Source of the DNA: Streptomyces sp. JJ36 | GTDB taxonomy: Bacteria; Actinomycetota; Actinomycetes; Streptomycetales; Streptomycetaceae | Assembly: GCF_021696945.1 (NCBI RefSeq) | Contig: NZ_JACYHE010000031.1 | Span: 1-61,563 of the forward strand | Length of the DNA: 61,563 nucleotides | Direction: 5' to 3' | Shown: in pieces, positions 32,171-40,726 of the stretch | How the letters are laid out: each line of letters starts with the position of its first letter | Numbering within the stretch: the stretch's first letter is position 1 | Notes under the pieces: model-generated | Told to the model about the DNA's origin: nothing | Database searches by the model: none | The model's input: only the letters and a program-made list of their open reading frames with translations | Program-made: the position numbers and the translations under genes

Positions 32171-33767
32171 GGCGCAGGAGAGATCCGGCCCCGGGTCGGA
32201 CACGGCAACCCCCACGTTGGACGTCGTCGGCATCGGCGCCCTGAATCTCGATTACATCGCCCATGCCACAGCCGTTGCACAGGACCCCGACGCCTCCTTG
32301 ACCGCGCGTATCGCGGCTACCGTCGAACGTTCCGGTACGCCGCTGGAACTGGGCACGGAAAGCCACGTGGACGAACAGACGATGGATTCCGTTCTCGAAC
32401 TCGTCGGAGGCGTGACCTCACCCAGTACGGTGCTGGGCGGTTCCGCCTTCAACGCCATTCACGCCATCGCCGAGACACGCGCCGGCTTACGCCTGGGCTA
32501 CGTGGGGGTGGCCGGGCGCGTGCCCGTGCTGGGAATGTCCGCGCTCCGTCAACTGGAGGCGCTCGGAGTGGACGCCGAGCACGTGCTCAGCGACGCGCAC
32601 AGCCTGTGCGGCGTCTGCTTCTCCTTCGCCGAGGGCGGCGAGCGGACGCTGCTGACCCACGCGGGAGCGAACGCCCGCATGGCCGACTACCTCAGAGAGT
32701 CGTTCTCCAGCATCGTGGCGTACCTGGCGCGCGCCCGCGTCATCCATGTGACGTCCTTCCTCGACGACGAGACCGCGGGCCGCCTGCTGGACGTACTCGA
32801 CGCAGTGAAGGCCAGAAACCCTCTCACGCGCATCAGCTTCGACCCCGGTCACGTCTGGAGTACCGCGCCCCCTCCGGAGATCGACGGCCTGCTGGCCCTC
32901 AGCGACTACCTCCTGGTCAACTACCGGGAGTTCCGGGAACTCGGGGGAGGTGACGAAGGAGCCACCGACGACGACGTCGCGTCCCGTCTGCTCGGCAGAC
33001 TGCGGGCGGACCAGCCCGCCGTCCTCGTGAAGCGGCCCTCCGGTGTGCACGCCTACCGCGTCGAACGGGGGAAGGCCGTCGGGGACTTCTACCCACAGCT
33101 CCCGCTGGCCCAGGACGAGATCGAGGACGCCACCGGAGCAGGCGACGTCTTCGCGGCCGGCCTCCTCACGGTTCTCGCCAGCGACCGGCTGCAGGTGGAG
33201 CTGGGATCGCTCCTCGGAATGCGCCTGGCCAGACACAAGCTGCGCTATGTCGGCAGTCAGGGCACCCGGTTCGAGGCAGTGGCCCACGACTTCATCGCCT
33301 CGCTGGACTCCCAGCGCAGAGTGGACGCCTTACCGCGAGGCGTCTTCATCGCCCACGGCGCAAGCCCGGAGTGGGTGGCGGCCAAGCTGTTCATCGAGGA
33401 GCGCCTCAACATCCCGGCGTACTCCTTCGAGTCGAGCAGCTGGGGCGGTCACCAGGTGACCGAAGCCCTGACCGACTGCCTGGATCGCTGCAGCTTCGCG
33501 ATCTGCGTGCTCACGGCGGAAGACCTCACCGAGGACGGGCGCCGGCTGGCCCGGCGCAACGTCGTTCACGAAGTGGGGCTCTTCCAGGGCCGGTACGGGT
33601 TCGACCGGGTGCTCATGCTGGTGGAGGACGGCTGCGACTTCGTCCCCCCGGTCGCCGAACCCTACGCACTCCGCTTCCCGCGGCACGCCGTTCAGCACAC
33701 CTTCTACCAATTGGAGGCCGCTCTCGCCGAAAAAGGGCTGGGGCACCGGGAGTGGAGCGGGTCGTAG
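32163..33767 (+). CDS. PfkB-kinase/TIR fusion, intact-motif paralogue
   Basis: A 534-aa paralogue of the upstream protein, alike over its whole length. The kinase domain (about residues 18-385) has LDVVGIGALNLDY, the complete GGSAFNAI motif with Asn97, and IEDATGAGDVFAAGLL with Asp328 in the catalytic position. The C-terminal Cap12-like TIR domain (about 390-520) has GVFIAHGAS, CSFAICVLTAEDL and RRNVVHEVGLFQGRYGFDRVLMLVEDG, with Glu470 in the ELG-type motif. PfkB enzymes phosphorylate sugars or nucleosides, and TIR domains of this class bind or cleave NAD-like nucleotides. The fusion suggests nucleotide-based signalling or depletion, which is inference. The ATG at 32163 has GAGGAGG seven bases upstream. 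TTA codons lie at 32487 and 33330. Confidence 0.88.
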   Translation: MDEAQERSGPGSDTATPTLDVVGIGALNLDYIAHATAVAQDPDASLTARIAATVERSGTPLELGTESHVDEQTMDSVLELVGGVTSPSTVLGGSAFNAIHAIAETRAGLRLGYVGVAGRVPVLGMSALRQLEALGVDAEHVLSDAHSLCGVCFSFAEGGERTLLTHAGANARMADYLRESFSSIVAYLARARVIHVTSFLDDETAGRLLDVLDAVKARNPLTRISFDPGHVWSTAPPPEIDGLLALSDYLLVNYREFRELGGGDEGATDDDVASRLLGRLRADQPAVLVKRPSGVHAYRVERGKAVGDFYPQLPLAQDEIEDATGAGDVFAAGLLTVLASDRLQVELGSLLGMRLARHKLRYVGSQGTRFEAVAHDFIASLDSQRRVDALPRGVFIAHGASPEWVAAKLFIEERLNIPAYSFESSSWGGHQVTEALTDCLDRCSFAICVLTAEDLTEDGRRLARRNVVHEVGLFQGRYGFDRVLMLVEDGCDFVPPVAEPYALRFPRHAVQHTFYQLEAALAEKGLGHREWSGS

Positions 33768-33967
33768 CCGTCCTGTCCGCCCGCAGCCGAGTCGGCCCGC
33801 CGTCGGATCATCACGCCGGGTGACTGTCACGTCGTCAGAGCGTCACCGGCGGTGTACGCTGCCGGTGCACGGGTTGCCTCAGACCGGACACGAGGCGGCC
33901 CCCGGAGGTGCTACCAACACCGGCCGAGGGCCTACACCCAGAGGACTTACGGCAAGGAGTCCCCGGA

Positions 33968-35030
33968 ATGCTTCGGCATGCTATCGCGCCTGCGCGCGCC
34001 TTCGCGCAGACCCCGAACGCCATCCTCCGCCACCCGCGCCTGTCGCCGGACGCGAAGACGCTGCTGACCTGGCAGCTCTCCCTCCCGGCGGGCGAGAAGC
34101 AGTGTCTCAGCACGACCGCGGAGAAGGCAGGGATTCAGGAAGGGCCCGTTCCAGCGCGCCAAGAGCCAGCTCCGCGAGGAGGGTTACCTTCACGAGTGGC
34201 GCCTCCAGGCCGCCGGCGGACGGTTCCGCACGGTGCAGCTGGTGTCCAACGTGCCGCTCAGCGCCAAGGAGGCGCTGGCCGTACGGGACGGGCGGCGGGC
34301 GGCGCCGGACGGCGCCCGGCTCGCGGCCGGCCCGCGTGCGGGCGAGCGCGGCGATGCCCCGCGTCAGGGTTCCGTGCCCCCGAGTGCCGCCCGGCCGACC
34401 GCCGGTGAGCCGACGGGCCGGTCCACCGGCCGTCAACCAGAGAAGAACACCGGAGAGAACACCCTCCAACCCGCCGCCGAGCCGGAGGTGCGGGAGGAGG
34501 ACTCGTCGGCACGGGTCGGCGGCGCAGGCCGTCGCCAGGCGGGCCCGCCCGCTGCGCACTCCGCCGCGGAGCTGTTCCTGCGGTCGCTGGTGCACGACGG
34601 CCCGCACCTGGCCATGTCGACCACGGTCGTTCGCCGCCTGGCGCCCCTGGTCGAACGGTGGCTGGCGAGCGGACTTCCGCTCGACCAGATCCGCAGGACC
34701 CTGACGCAGGGGCTCACCACCGGTGTCCGGTCGGCGGTGGCAGTGCTGAGCTGGCGACTGGAGCACACGCTGCCCGCGGTGCCGCCGCCCGCTCCCGCAG
34801 GGCACCGGCCGGAACCGCGCGTCTTCCGGATGAGGGAGTGCGCGCGGAGCGCGTCGCACACGCAACCGCGGCTGTTCACTCCGCCGCCGGGTTCCGGCGA
34901 GCTGCTCTGCCCCGACTGCCGTGCGGACCCGCCTGCGGCGGCCCCGGCAGACGCGACGCCGGAGGCACCGCACGCGGGCCCGGGCTTCGCACGGTTCCGC
35001 GCGGCGCGGCGCCGCCGGCGCACGGGGTAG
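33968..35030 (+). pseudogene. Frameshifted Streptomyces HTH/replication-initiator-like protein
   Basis: The gene opens at an ATG with a perfect AAGGAG eight bases upstream and reads MLRHAIAPARAFAQTPNAILRHPRLSPDAKTLLTWQLSLPAGEKQCLSTTAEKAGIQ. It then runs out of frame. Skipping one base near 34139 restores KGPFQRAKSQLREEGYLHEWRLQAAGGRFRTVQLVSNVPLSAKEAL and continues to the stop at 35030, about 353 residues in all. The first 100 residues look like a winged-helix DNA-binding domain (STTAEKAGI...L...GYLHEW). The middle is a low-complexity linker and a helical domain follows. The shift is either a real inactivating insertion or a sequence error. It lies downstream of the PfkB-TIR genes without obvious coupling. 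Confidence 0.7.
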
Positions 35031-35204
35031 CGCCCACGGGATAGCGCCCACGGGGCACGCGCGTACCGGCACGCCGCTTGTGGGTGACGGGCGCCGTCCG
35101 TCCCCACGGCGAGCCGCGCGAACGCGCCCCCGCCGGCAAATCCGGTGCTCACCGCGCCCGAGGTGCCGTAGCGTTCCACGCACCGACCGCTCGGAAGGGA
35201 ACGT

Positions 35205-35492
35205 ATGACACTGCAGGACGGGGACGAGATCCACTGCCGCATCTGCGGCTACAGCGACGAATCGCTGCTCTGGGAAGACGGCTGGCCGAACCACGTGATC
35301 TGCGACTGCTGCGGCAACGAATCCGGGCTCGGCGACACGGGGACCCCCGGCGACTGGAACGGCCTCTCGGGTATCCGTGCGTACCGCGGCTACTGGGTGG
35401 CCAGAGGCGCACAGTGGAGCGCCTCGACCAGAAGGCCGGCCGACTGGGACCTGCTGGAGCAGCTCGGGAACATTCCCCCGGAGTGGCGGTAG
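35205..35492 (+). CDS. Small zinc-ribbon-like protein of unknown function
   Basis: The 95-aa protein starts with two Cys pairs: HCRICGY (Cys11, Cys14) and ICDCCGNESG (about Cys33-36). The spacing fits a rubredoxin-like zinc ribbon. A Trp/Tyr-rich tail (GLSGIRAYRGYWVARGAQWS ... WDLLEQLGNIPPEWR) follows. This architecture recurs in short bacterial proteins sometimes found near contact-toxin immunity genes, but no toxin is visible here. The ATG is preceded by GGAAGGGAACGT. Function unknown. Confidence 0.7.
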   Translation: MTLQDGDEIHCRICGYSDESLLWEDGWPNHVICDCCGNESGLGDTGTPGDWNGLSGIRAYRGYWVARGAQWSASTRRPADWDLLEQLGNIPPEWR

Positions 35493-35579
35493 GCGCGCCG
35501 CGCGGCGGCGCAGGGTGTGCGGTCACGGCGGAGGGCGGTCACCGTCGCCCTGTTTCACGGCCCGGGCATAGTGGTGCGC

Positions 35580-35984
35580 ATGGCTTCCCTGGTGAGACAC
35601 GTGACCATCGACTGCGCCGACGCCTACGCCCTCGGCGGCTTCTGGGCCGCGGCGCTGAACTCCTCGCTGGCCGAGGACGACTATCCGGGCGACCCGGAGG
35701 CGACCGTCGAGTCGCCGGGGGCCACGCTGCTGTTCGTCACGGTCCCGGAGCGTAAGGCCGCCACGGTCAAGAACCGTGTGCACCTGGATCTGCAGCCGCA
35801 GGACCGCACCCGGGACGAGGAGGTCGAGCGGCTGCTGGCCCTGGGAGCGACCCTCGTGGCCGACCACCGCCGCCCGGACGGCACCGGCTGGGCGACACTG
35901 GCCGACCCCGAGGGCAACGAGTTCTGCGTCGAACGCAGCGCCGCGGAGCGTGCGGCCGGCGCAGGACAGGTCCCGCGGCCGTGA
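35580..35984 (+). CDS. VOC-family (glyoxalase-like) protein
   Basis: A 134-aa vicinal-oxygen-chelate fold protein with two beta-alpha-beta modules. The first is LVRHVTIDCADAYALGGFWAAAL and the second is NRVHLDLQPQDRTRDEEVERLLALGATLVADH followed by WATLADPEGNEFCVE. The HLDL and ending GNEFCV are typical of the Streptomyces Glyoxalase_6 subgroup. The substrate cannot be predicted. The ATG start is chosen because homology begins there, and the ribosome site is weak. Confidence 0.85.
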   Translation: MASLVRHVTIDCADAYALGGFWAAALNSSLAEDDYPGDPEATVESPGATLLFVTVPERKAATVKNRVHLDLQPQDRTRDEEVERLLALGATLVADHRRPDGTGWATLADPEGNEFCVERSAAERAAGAGQVPRP

Positions 35985-36482
<498 letters not shown>

Positions 36483-36623
36483 AGCAGCCCCGGGAAGCCG
36501 CCGGAGGGCCGCCGCGCCTCCGGCGCACCCGCACGCCCGGACCGGAACGACCCGGCGGCGCCCGCGGGCGGGGTGCGCCCCCACTCCGCGCGCGCCGCAC
36601 ATGTGTGACGCATCTCACCCTTG

Positions 36624-36639
36624 ATACCCCCGGGGGCAT
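36624..36639 (+). promoter_or_regulatory. CstR-type operator 1 of the sulfur operon
   Basis: ATACCCCCGGGGGCAT is a G/C palindrome with the ATACCC half-site, 81 bp upstream of the dioxygenase start. Confidence 0.65.
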
Positions 36640-36668
36640 ACAGCCACAAGCGTTACGGTGACAGCACG

Positions 36669-36684
36669 ATACCCCCCTGGGTAT
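36669..36684 (+). promoter_or_regulatory. CstR-type operator 2 of the sulfur operon
   Basis: ATACCCCCCTGGGTAT has both perfect outer half-sites (ATACCC/GGGTAT). It lies 35 bp upstream of the dioxygenase start and 45 bp from operator 1, about four helical turns. Confidence 0.78.
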
Positions 36685-36719
36685 CTGCAGAACCGAGCTC
36701 GCTCCACCGAGGAGAGCAG

Positions 36720-38123
36720 ATGATCACCGTTCTTCCCCTCGACACCCCGGGGCTGGGGGACCGCTCCTATCTGGCGCACGACGGCTCCGTGGCACTGGTC
36801 GTCGATCCGCAGCGCGACTACGACCGCATCACCGCGCGGGCCGACGCGGCAGGGGTCCGCATCACCCACGTGTTCGAGACCCATATCCACAACGACTACG
36901 TGACCGGCGGCCTGGCGCTGGCCCGCGCGGTGGGTGCCCGGTACCTGGTGAACGCCGCGGACGAGGTCTCCTACGAGCGCACCCCGGTCCGCGACGGCGA
37001 GGTCGTCGAGGTCGGCACGATGCGGGTCCGCGCCCTGCACACCCCCGGCCACACCCACACCCACCTGTCCTACGCGCTGGAGGCGGACGGCACTCAGGTG
37101 GCGGTGTTCACCGGCGGTTCACTGCTGTACGGCTCCACCGGCCGTCCCGATCTCCTCGGCCCCCGGCACACCGGTGTCCTCGCCCGGGCGCAGTGGCGCT
37201 CGGCGCGCCGGCTGGCGGAGGAGCTGCCGGACGAGGCCGCCGTCTACCCCACCCACGGGTTCGGTTCCTTCTGCTCCGCCACCCAGTCCGGCGGGGTCTC
37301 CAGCAGCATCGGGGCGGAGCGCGCCACCAACCCCGCGCTGACCAGCGACGAGGAGACTTACGTCGAGCGGCTCCTGGCCGGCCTCGACGCCTACCCCGCC
37401 TACTACGCGCACATGGGCCCGGCCAACGCCGCGGGCCCCGGCGCCCCCGACCTGTCGCCCCCCGAGGCGGCCGACCCCGCCGAACTGCGCCGCCGGATCG
37501 AGGCCGGCGAGTGGGTCGTCGACCTGCGCGACCGTACGGCCTTCGCGGCGGGCCATCTCGCCGGAAGCCTCAACTTCGGCCTGGACGGCCAGTTCGTGAC
37601 CTATCTGGGCTGGCTGATCCCCTGGGGCACCCCCGTCACCCTCCTGGGCGAGAGCCGCGAACAGGTCGCCGGGGCCCAGCGCGAGATGGTCCGCATCGGC
37701 ATCGACCGCCCGGCCGCCATGGCCACCGGCACCCCCGCGGACTGGACGGGCGGGCAGCCGCCGGCCGTCCTCGACCGGGCCGTCTTCGCCGACCTGGCCG
37801 CAGCACTCGACGGGCCCGACGCCCCGGTCGTCCTCGACGTGCGGCGGGACCAGGAACGCGCCGAGGCGCACATCCCCGGCTCGCTGCACATCCCGCTCCA
37901 CGAACTACCCGGCCGTCACGACCGGATCCCCGCCGGCCGCACGGTCTGGGTGCACTGCGCGGGCGGCTACCGCGCCTCCATCGCGGCCGCGCTGCTCCAG
38001 GCGCGCGGACACCGCGTCGTCGCCGTCGACGACGGCTTCGGCACCGCCCTCGACCTGAGCCTGGCCACCGTCCCCCAGAACACCGCCACCGAAGCCGACA
38101 CCGAAGAGGAGATCCCCGCATGA
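36720..38123 (+). CDS. Persulfide dioxygenase-rhodanese fusion (CstB-like)
   Basis: A 467-aa protein with an ETHE1-like metallo-beta-lactamase fold (residues 1-250; ETHIHNDYVTGG near 54, TPGHTHTHLSY near 110, YPTHGFGSFC) and two rhodanese domains (about 260-345 and 365-455). The metal motif keeps HxHxD but has Tyr where dinuclear lactamases have the final His, which suits a mononuclear-iron persulfide dioxygenase. The first rhodanese lacks a catalytic Cys (LLGESREQVAG). The second has the active loop VHCAGGYRAS (Cys near 413). Such enzymes oxidise glutathione or low-molecular-weight persulfides to sulfite and may convert it to thiosulfate. The ATG at 36720 follows GAGGAGAGCAG. It overlaps the next gene by four bases. 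Confidence 0.9.
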   Translation: MITVLPLDTPGLGDRSYLAHDGSVALVVDPQRDYDRITARADAAGVRITHVFETHIHNDYVTGGLALARAVGARYLVNAADEVSYERTPVRDGEVVEVGTMRVRALHTPGHTHTHLSYALEADGTQVAVFTGGSLLYGSTGRPDLLGPRHTGVLARAQWRSARRLAEELPDEAAVYPTHGFGSFCSATQSGGVSSSIGAERATNPALTSDEETYVERLLAGLDAYPAYYAHMGPANAAGPGAPDLSPPEAADPAELRRRIEAGEWVVDLRDRTAFAAGHLAGSLNFGLDGQFVTYLGWLIPWGTPVTLLGESREQVAGAQREMVRIGIDRPAAMATGTPADWTGGQPPAVLDRAVFADLAAALDGPDAPVVLDVRRDQERAEAHIPGSLHIPLHELPGRHDRIPAGRTVWVHCAGGYRASIAAALLQARGHRVVAVDDGFGTALDLSLATVPQNTATEADTEEEIPA

Positions 38124-38704
38124 CCGCCCCCGCCACCCCCCGCGGCCTGGACGCGGCCGAGCTGCGCGAGCAGCTGGCCTCCGACCGCCCGCCCCGCCTG
38201 CTCGACGTCCGCTCCCCCGCCGAGTTCGAGGCGGCGCACATCCCGGGCTCCTACAACGTCCCGCTGGACACCCTGCGGGAACACCGCGAAGAGCTGACCC
38301 GTCACCTGGACACCGACGTGGTGCTGGTGTGCCGCTCCGGCAACCGCGCCGGTCAGGCCGAACGCGCCCTCGCCGAGGCCGGGCTCCCCGGGCTGAGCGT
38401 CCTGGAGGGCGGCATGACCGCCTGGGAGAAGGCCGGCGGGGCGACCAACCGCGGCCGGGAACGCTGGGACATGGAGCGGCAGGTCCGCCTGGTCGCCGGC
38501 TCCCTCGTCCTGGCCGGGGCACTCGGCAGCTTCCTCGTCCCGGGCTTGCAGGCCCTGTCGGCGTTCGTCGGCGGCGGGCTGGCCTTCGCCGCCCTGACCA
38601 ACACCTGTGCCATGGGAGTGGCGCTCTCGCGGATGCCGTGGAACCGCACCCCCTCGTACGACCCGCACAAGGCCGTCATGCAGCTCGCCGACAGCGGCCG
38701 GTGA
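38120..38704 (+). CDS. Membrane-anchored rhodanese (YgaP-like)
   Basis: A 194-aa single rhodanese domain (residues 10-110) with active loop VCRSGNRA (Cys near 71), followed by a DUF2892-like pair of membrane helices. The helices run from VRLVAGSLVLAGALGSFLVPG through LSAFVGGGLAFAALTNTCAMG. The layout matches YgaP, a thiosulfate sulfurtransferase tethered to the cytoplasmic membrane. The start ATG overlaps the dioxygenase stop (ATGA), so the two are coupled. It probably channels sulfane sulfur in the operon. Confidence 0.9.
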   Translation: MTAPATPRGLDAAELREQLASDRPPRLLDVRSPAEFEAAHIPGSYNVPLDTLREHREELTRHLDTDVVLVCRSGNRAGQAERALAEAGLPGLSVLEGGMTAWEKAGGATNRGRERWDMERQVRLVAGSLVLAGALGSFLVPGLQALSAFVGGGLAFAALTNTCAMGVALSRMPWNRTPSYDPHKAVMQLADSGR

Positions 38705-38708
38705 CGTG

Positions 38709-39569
38709 ATGACCCTGACACTCGTCCTGGCGCTCGCGCTCCTGGTTGGCGTCTCGCTCGGGCTGCTCGGCGGCGGCGGGTCCATCCTGACCGTGCCGCT
38801 CCTGGTCTACGTCGCCGGGATGGACGCCAAGGAGGCCATCGCGACGTCGCTCTTCGTCGTCGGGGTCACCTCCGCCGTGGGCGCGATCGGCCACGCCCGC
38901 GGCGGCCGGGTCCGCTGGCGGACCGGCGTCCTCTTCGGTGCGGCCGGCATGGCGGGCGCCTACGCGGGCGGCCGGATCGGCGGCCACATCCCGGAGGGAG
39001 TCCTGCTGGGCGCGTTCGCGGTCATGATGATCGGCACCGCTCTCGCGATGCTCCGGGGCAGGCGGCGCACCGACCCGGAGGGGGCGCACCGGCAGCTCCC
39101 GGTCTTCCGCGTGCTGCTGGACGGAGCGGCCGTGGGCCTGGTCACCGGCCTCGTCGGTGCGGGCGGCGGGTTCCTCGTCGTTCCCGCGCTGGCGCTGCTG
39201 GGGGGCCTTCCCATGCCGGCGGCCGTCGGCACCTCCCTCCTGGTCATCGCGATGAAGTCCGGAGCCGGATTCGCCGGCTACCTGGCCACCGTCCCGATCG
39301 ACTGGGCTCTGACCCTGGCCGTGACCGGCGCGGCCGTGGCCGGCAGTCTCGCGGGCGCCCGGCTGGCCGGACGCGTCCCCGCGGCGCTGCTCTCCCGGAT
39401 CTTCGCCTGGTTCGTGCTGGCCATGGGCGCTTTCGTCCTGGTCCAGCAGGCCCCCGAGGAGCTTCGGGTCCCCGCACTCCTCGGAGCAGCCTCGCTCGCC
39501 GCCACGGCCGGCCTCTGCTACGGCCTCGTCAGCCGGTGTCCGCTGCGCCGCGTCGTGCACAGCCCGTAG
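38709..39569 (+). CDS. TauE/SafE-family sulfite/sulfonate exporter
   Basis: The 286-aa membrane protein has eight hydrophobic segments and the two inverted family repeats, visible as [17 protein letters not shown] with ATSLFVVG and [34 protein letters not shown]. It starts 4 bp after the rhodanese stop. As the last gene of the CstR-controlled operon it most likely exports sulfite produced by the dioxygenase. The substrate is inferred from context. Confidence 0.92.
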   Translation: MTLTLVLALALLVGVSLGLLGGGGSILTVPLLVYVAGMDAKEAIATSLFVVGVTSAVGAIGHARGGRVRWRTGVLFGAAGMAGAYAGGRIGGHIPEGVLLGAFAVMMIGTALAMLRGRRRTDPEGAHRQLPVFRVLLDGAAVGLVTGLVGAGGGFLVVPALALLGGLPMPAAVGTSLLVIAMKSGAGFAGYLATVPIDWALTLAVTGAAVAGSLAGARLAGRVPAALLSRIFAWFVLAMGAFVLVQQAPEELRVPALLGAASLAATAGLCYGLVSRCPLRRVVHSP

Positions 39570-39573
39570 GGCT

Positions 39574-39609
39574 CCGGTCCGGGCGTGCCCCTGGCCACGC
39601 CCGGACCGG
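39574..39609. terminator. Bidirectional terminator between convergent genes
   Basis: A perfect 14-bp stem CCGGTCCGGGCGTG/CACGCCCGGACCGG with an 8-base loop begins 4 bp after the TauE-family stop. It faces the convergent EamA gene from the other side. Confidence 0.85.
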
Positions 39610-39680
39610 CGACCGCTGCGGAAGCGGCGCCGTGGTCGCCCGGCACGATCGTTGCCTCGGGGCACGGGCGCCGCCATGGC

Positions 39681-40664
39681 TCATCGGCCCGGAGGCCGGT
39701 CGGTCACGGTCGCAGCCGGCCTGCGAGCAGGCGTACGGTTGGCGATCCAGACGGTGCCGATGACGAGGGCACAACCGCACAGTTGGGTGACCGAGGGCTC
39801 CTCGCCGAGGACGATCAGCCCGAAGCCGATCGCCATGACGGGCTGCAGGAGGAGCAGCGCGGCCGCGGTGTCCGGCGCCAGGCGGGGGCCGGCCTTACTG
39901 ATCAGCAGCCAGGCCGCCACCTGGCCCAGCAGCGCCAGCGCGGTGATCCAGCCCCACGAGGCGACGGGAACGCTGAGCGGCAGGCCGGTGGTCGGCAGGC
40001 TGATGAGCCCGGCGGCGACGGCAGCCGACGCGGTGGAGAGGCACACCGGGCTCGCGACGTGCTCGGGCGAGTGACGTCCGGTGACCCGCATCAGACACAG
40101 GTAGCAGGCGTAGGCCACACCGGCGGCGACGCCGAGGACGGCGCCGCGCACCGGATGCTCGGCCCGATCGCCGGACTCCAGCGCGCCGGCGGCGAGGGCG
40201 ATGCCGGTCAGCATCAGCGGACTGGCGTACAGGAAGCGGGACGGGATCGGTGTCCCGCTGAACAGGCGGGCCAGCAGCGGGAAGACGAGCACCTGTACGT
40301 TGATCAGTACGGTGGCGATCGCCGCGCCGACGTCCAGGATGCTCATCGTCCACATGACGTAGTCCGCGCCGAGGAAGAGGCCCGCCAGTAGGGCGTAGCC
40401 GTGCAGAGGCCTCCGCAGCGGGCCCCGGCGCCGGGTCTCGTGGACCAGCATCGGGACGAGCGGCACCAGGGCGACCGCGCAGCGCAGGAACGCCGCGGTG
40501 CCGGCGTTGACGTCGGCGAGCTTGACGAACATCGCGGAGGCCGACAGGCAGGCGGCTCCCCCGACGACCAGTGCGACGGCCGTCGCGGGCACCGCTGCCT
40601 TCGCCGGCGCAGCGTGCTCGGCCGGAGTGCTCGTCTTCGGTGCCACGTCCACGCGCCTCAGCAT
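39681..40664 (-). CDS. EamA/DMT-superfamily exporter
   Basis: A 327-aa protein with ten predicted membrane helices in two EamA repeats (about residues 25-155 and 170-310). Typical segments are VGGAACLSASAMFVKLADVNAGTAAFLRCAVALV and LLQPVMAIGFGLIVLGEEPSVTQLCGCALVIGTVWIAN. Substrates of this family include amino acids and metabolites, and none can be assigned. The ATG at 40664 is preferred over a GTG four codons upstream. It is divergent from a LysR gene 62 bp away, so the LysR protein probably controls it. Confidence 0.9.
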   Translation of the reverse strand: MLRRVDVAPKTSTPAEHAAPAKAAVPATAVALVVGGAACLSASAMFVKLADVNAGTAAFLRCAVALVPLVPMLVHETRRRGPLRRPLHGYALLAGLFLGADYVMWTMSILDVGAAIATVLINVQVLVFPLLARLFSGTPIPSRFLYASPLMLTGIALAAGALESGDRAEHPVRGAVLGVAAGVAYACYLCLMRVTGRHSPEHVASPVCLSTASAAVAAGLISLPTTGLPLSVPVASWGWITALALLGQVAAWLLISKAGPRLAPDTAAALLLLQPVMAIGFGLIVLGEEPSVTQLCGCALVIGTVWIANRTPARRPAATVTDRPPGR

Positions 40665-40726
40665 CGCAGCGCACACCCGACAGCACTACTTATCGTTGAT
40701 GCGCCGTGATGTGTAGTATCCCTTAG

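Noticed and set aside
36720..37470. Metallo-beta-lactamase resistance enzyme
   Set aside because: The rhodanese fusion, the CstR-type repressor and the sulfur gene neighbours indicate a persulfide dioxygenase instead.
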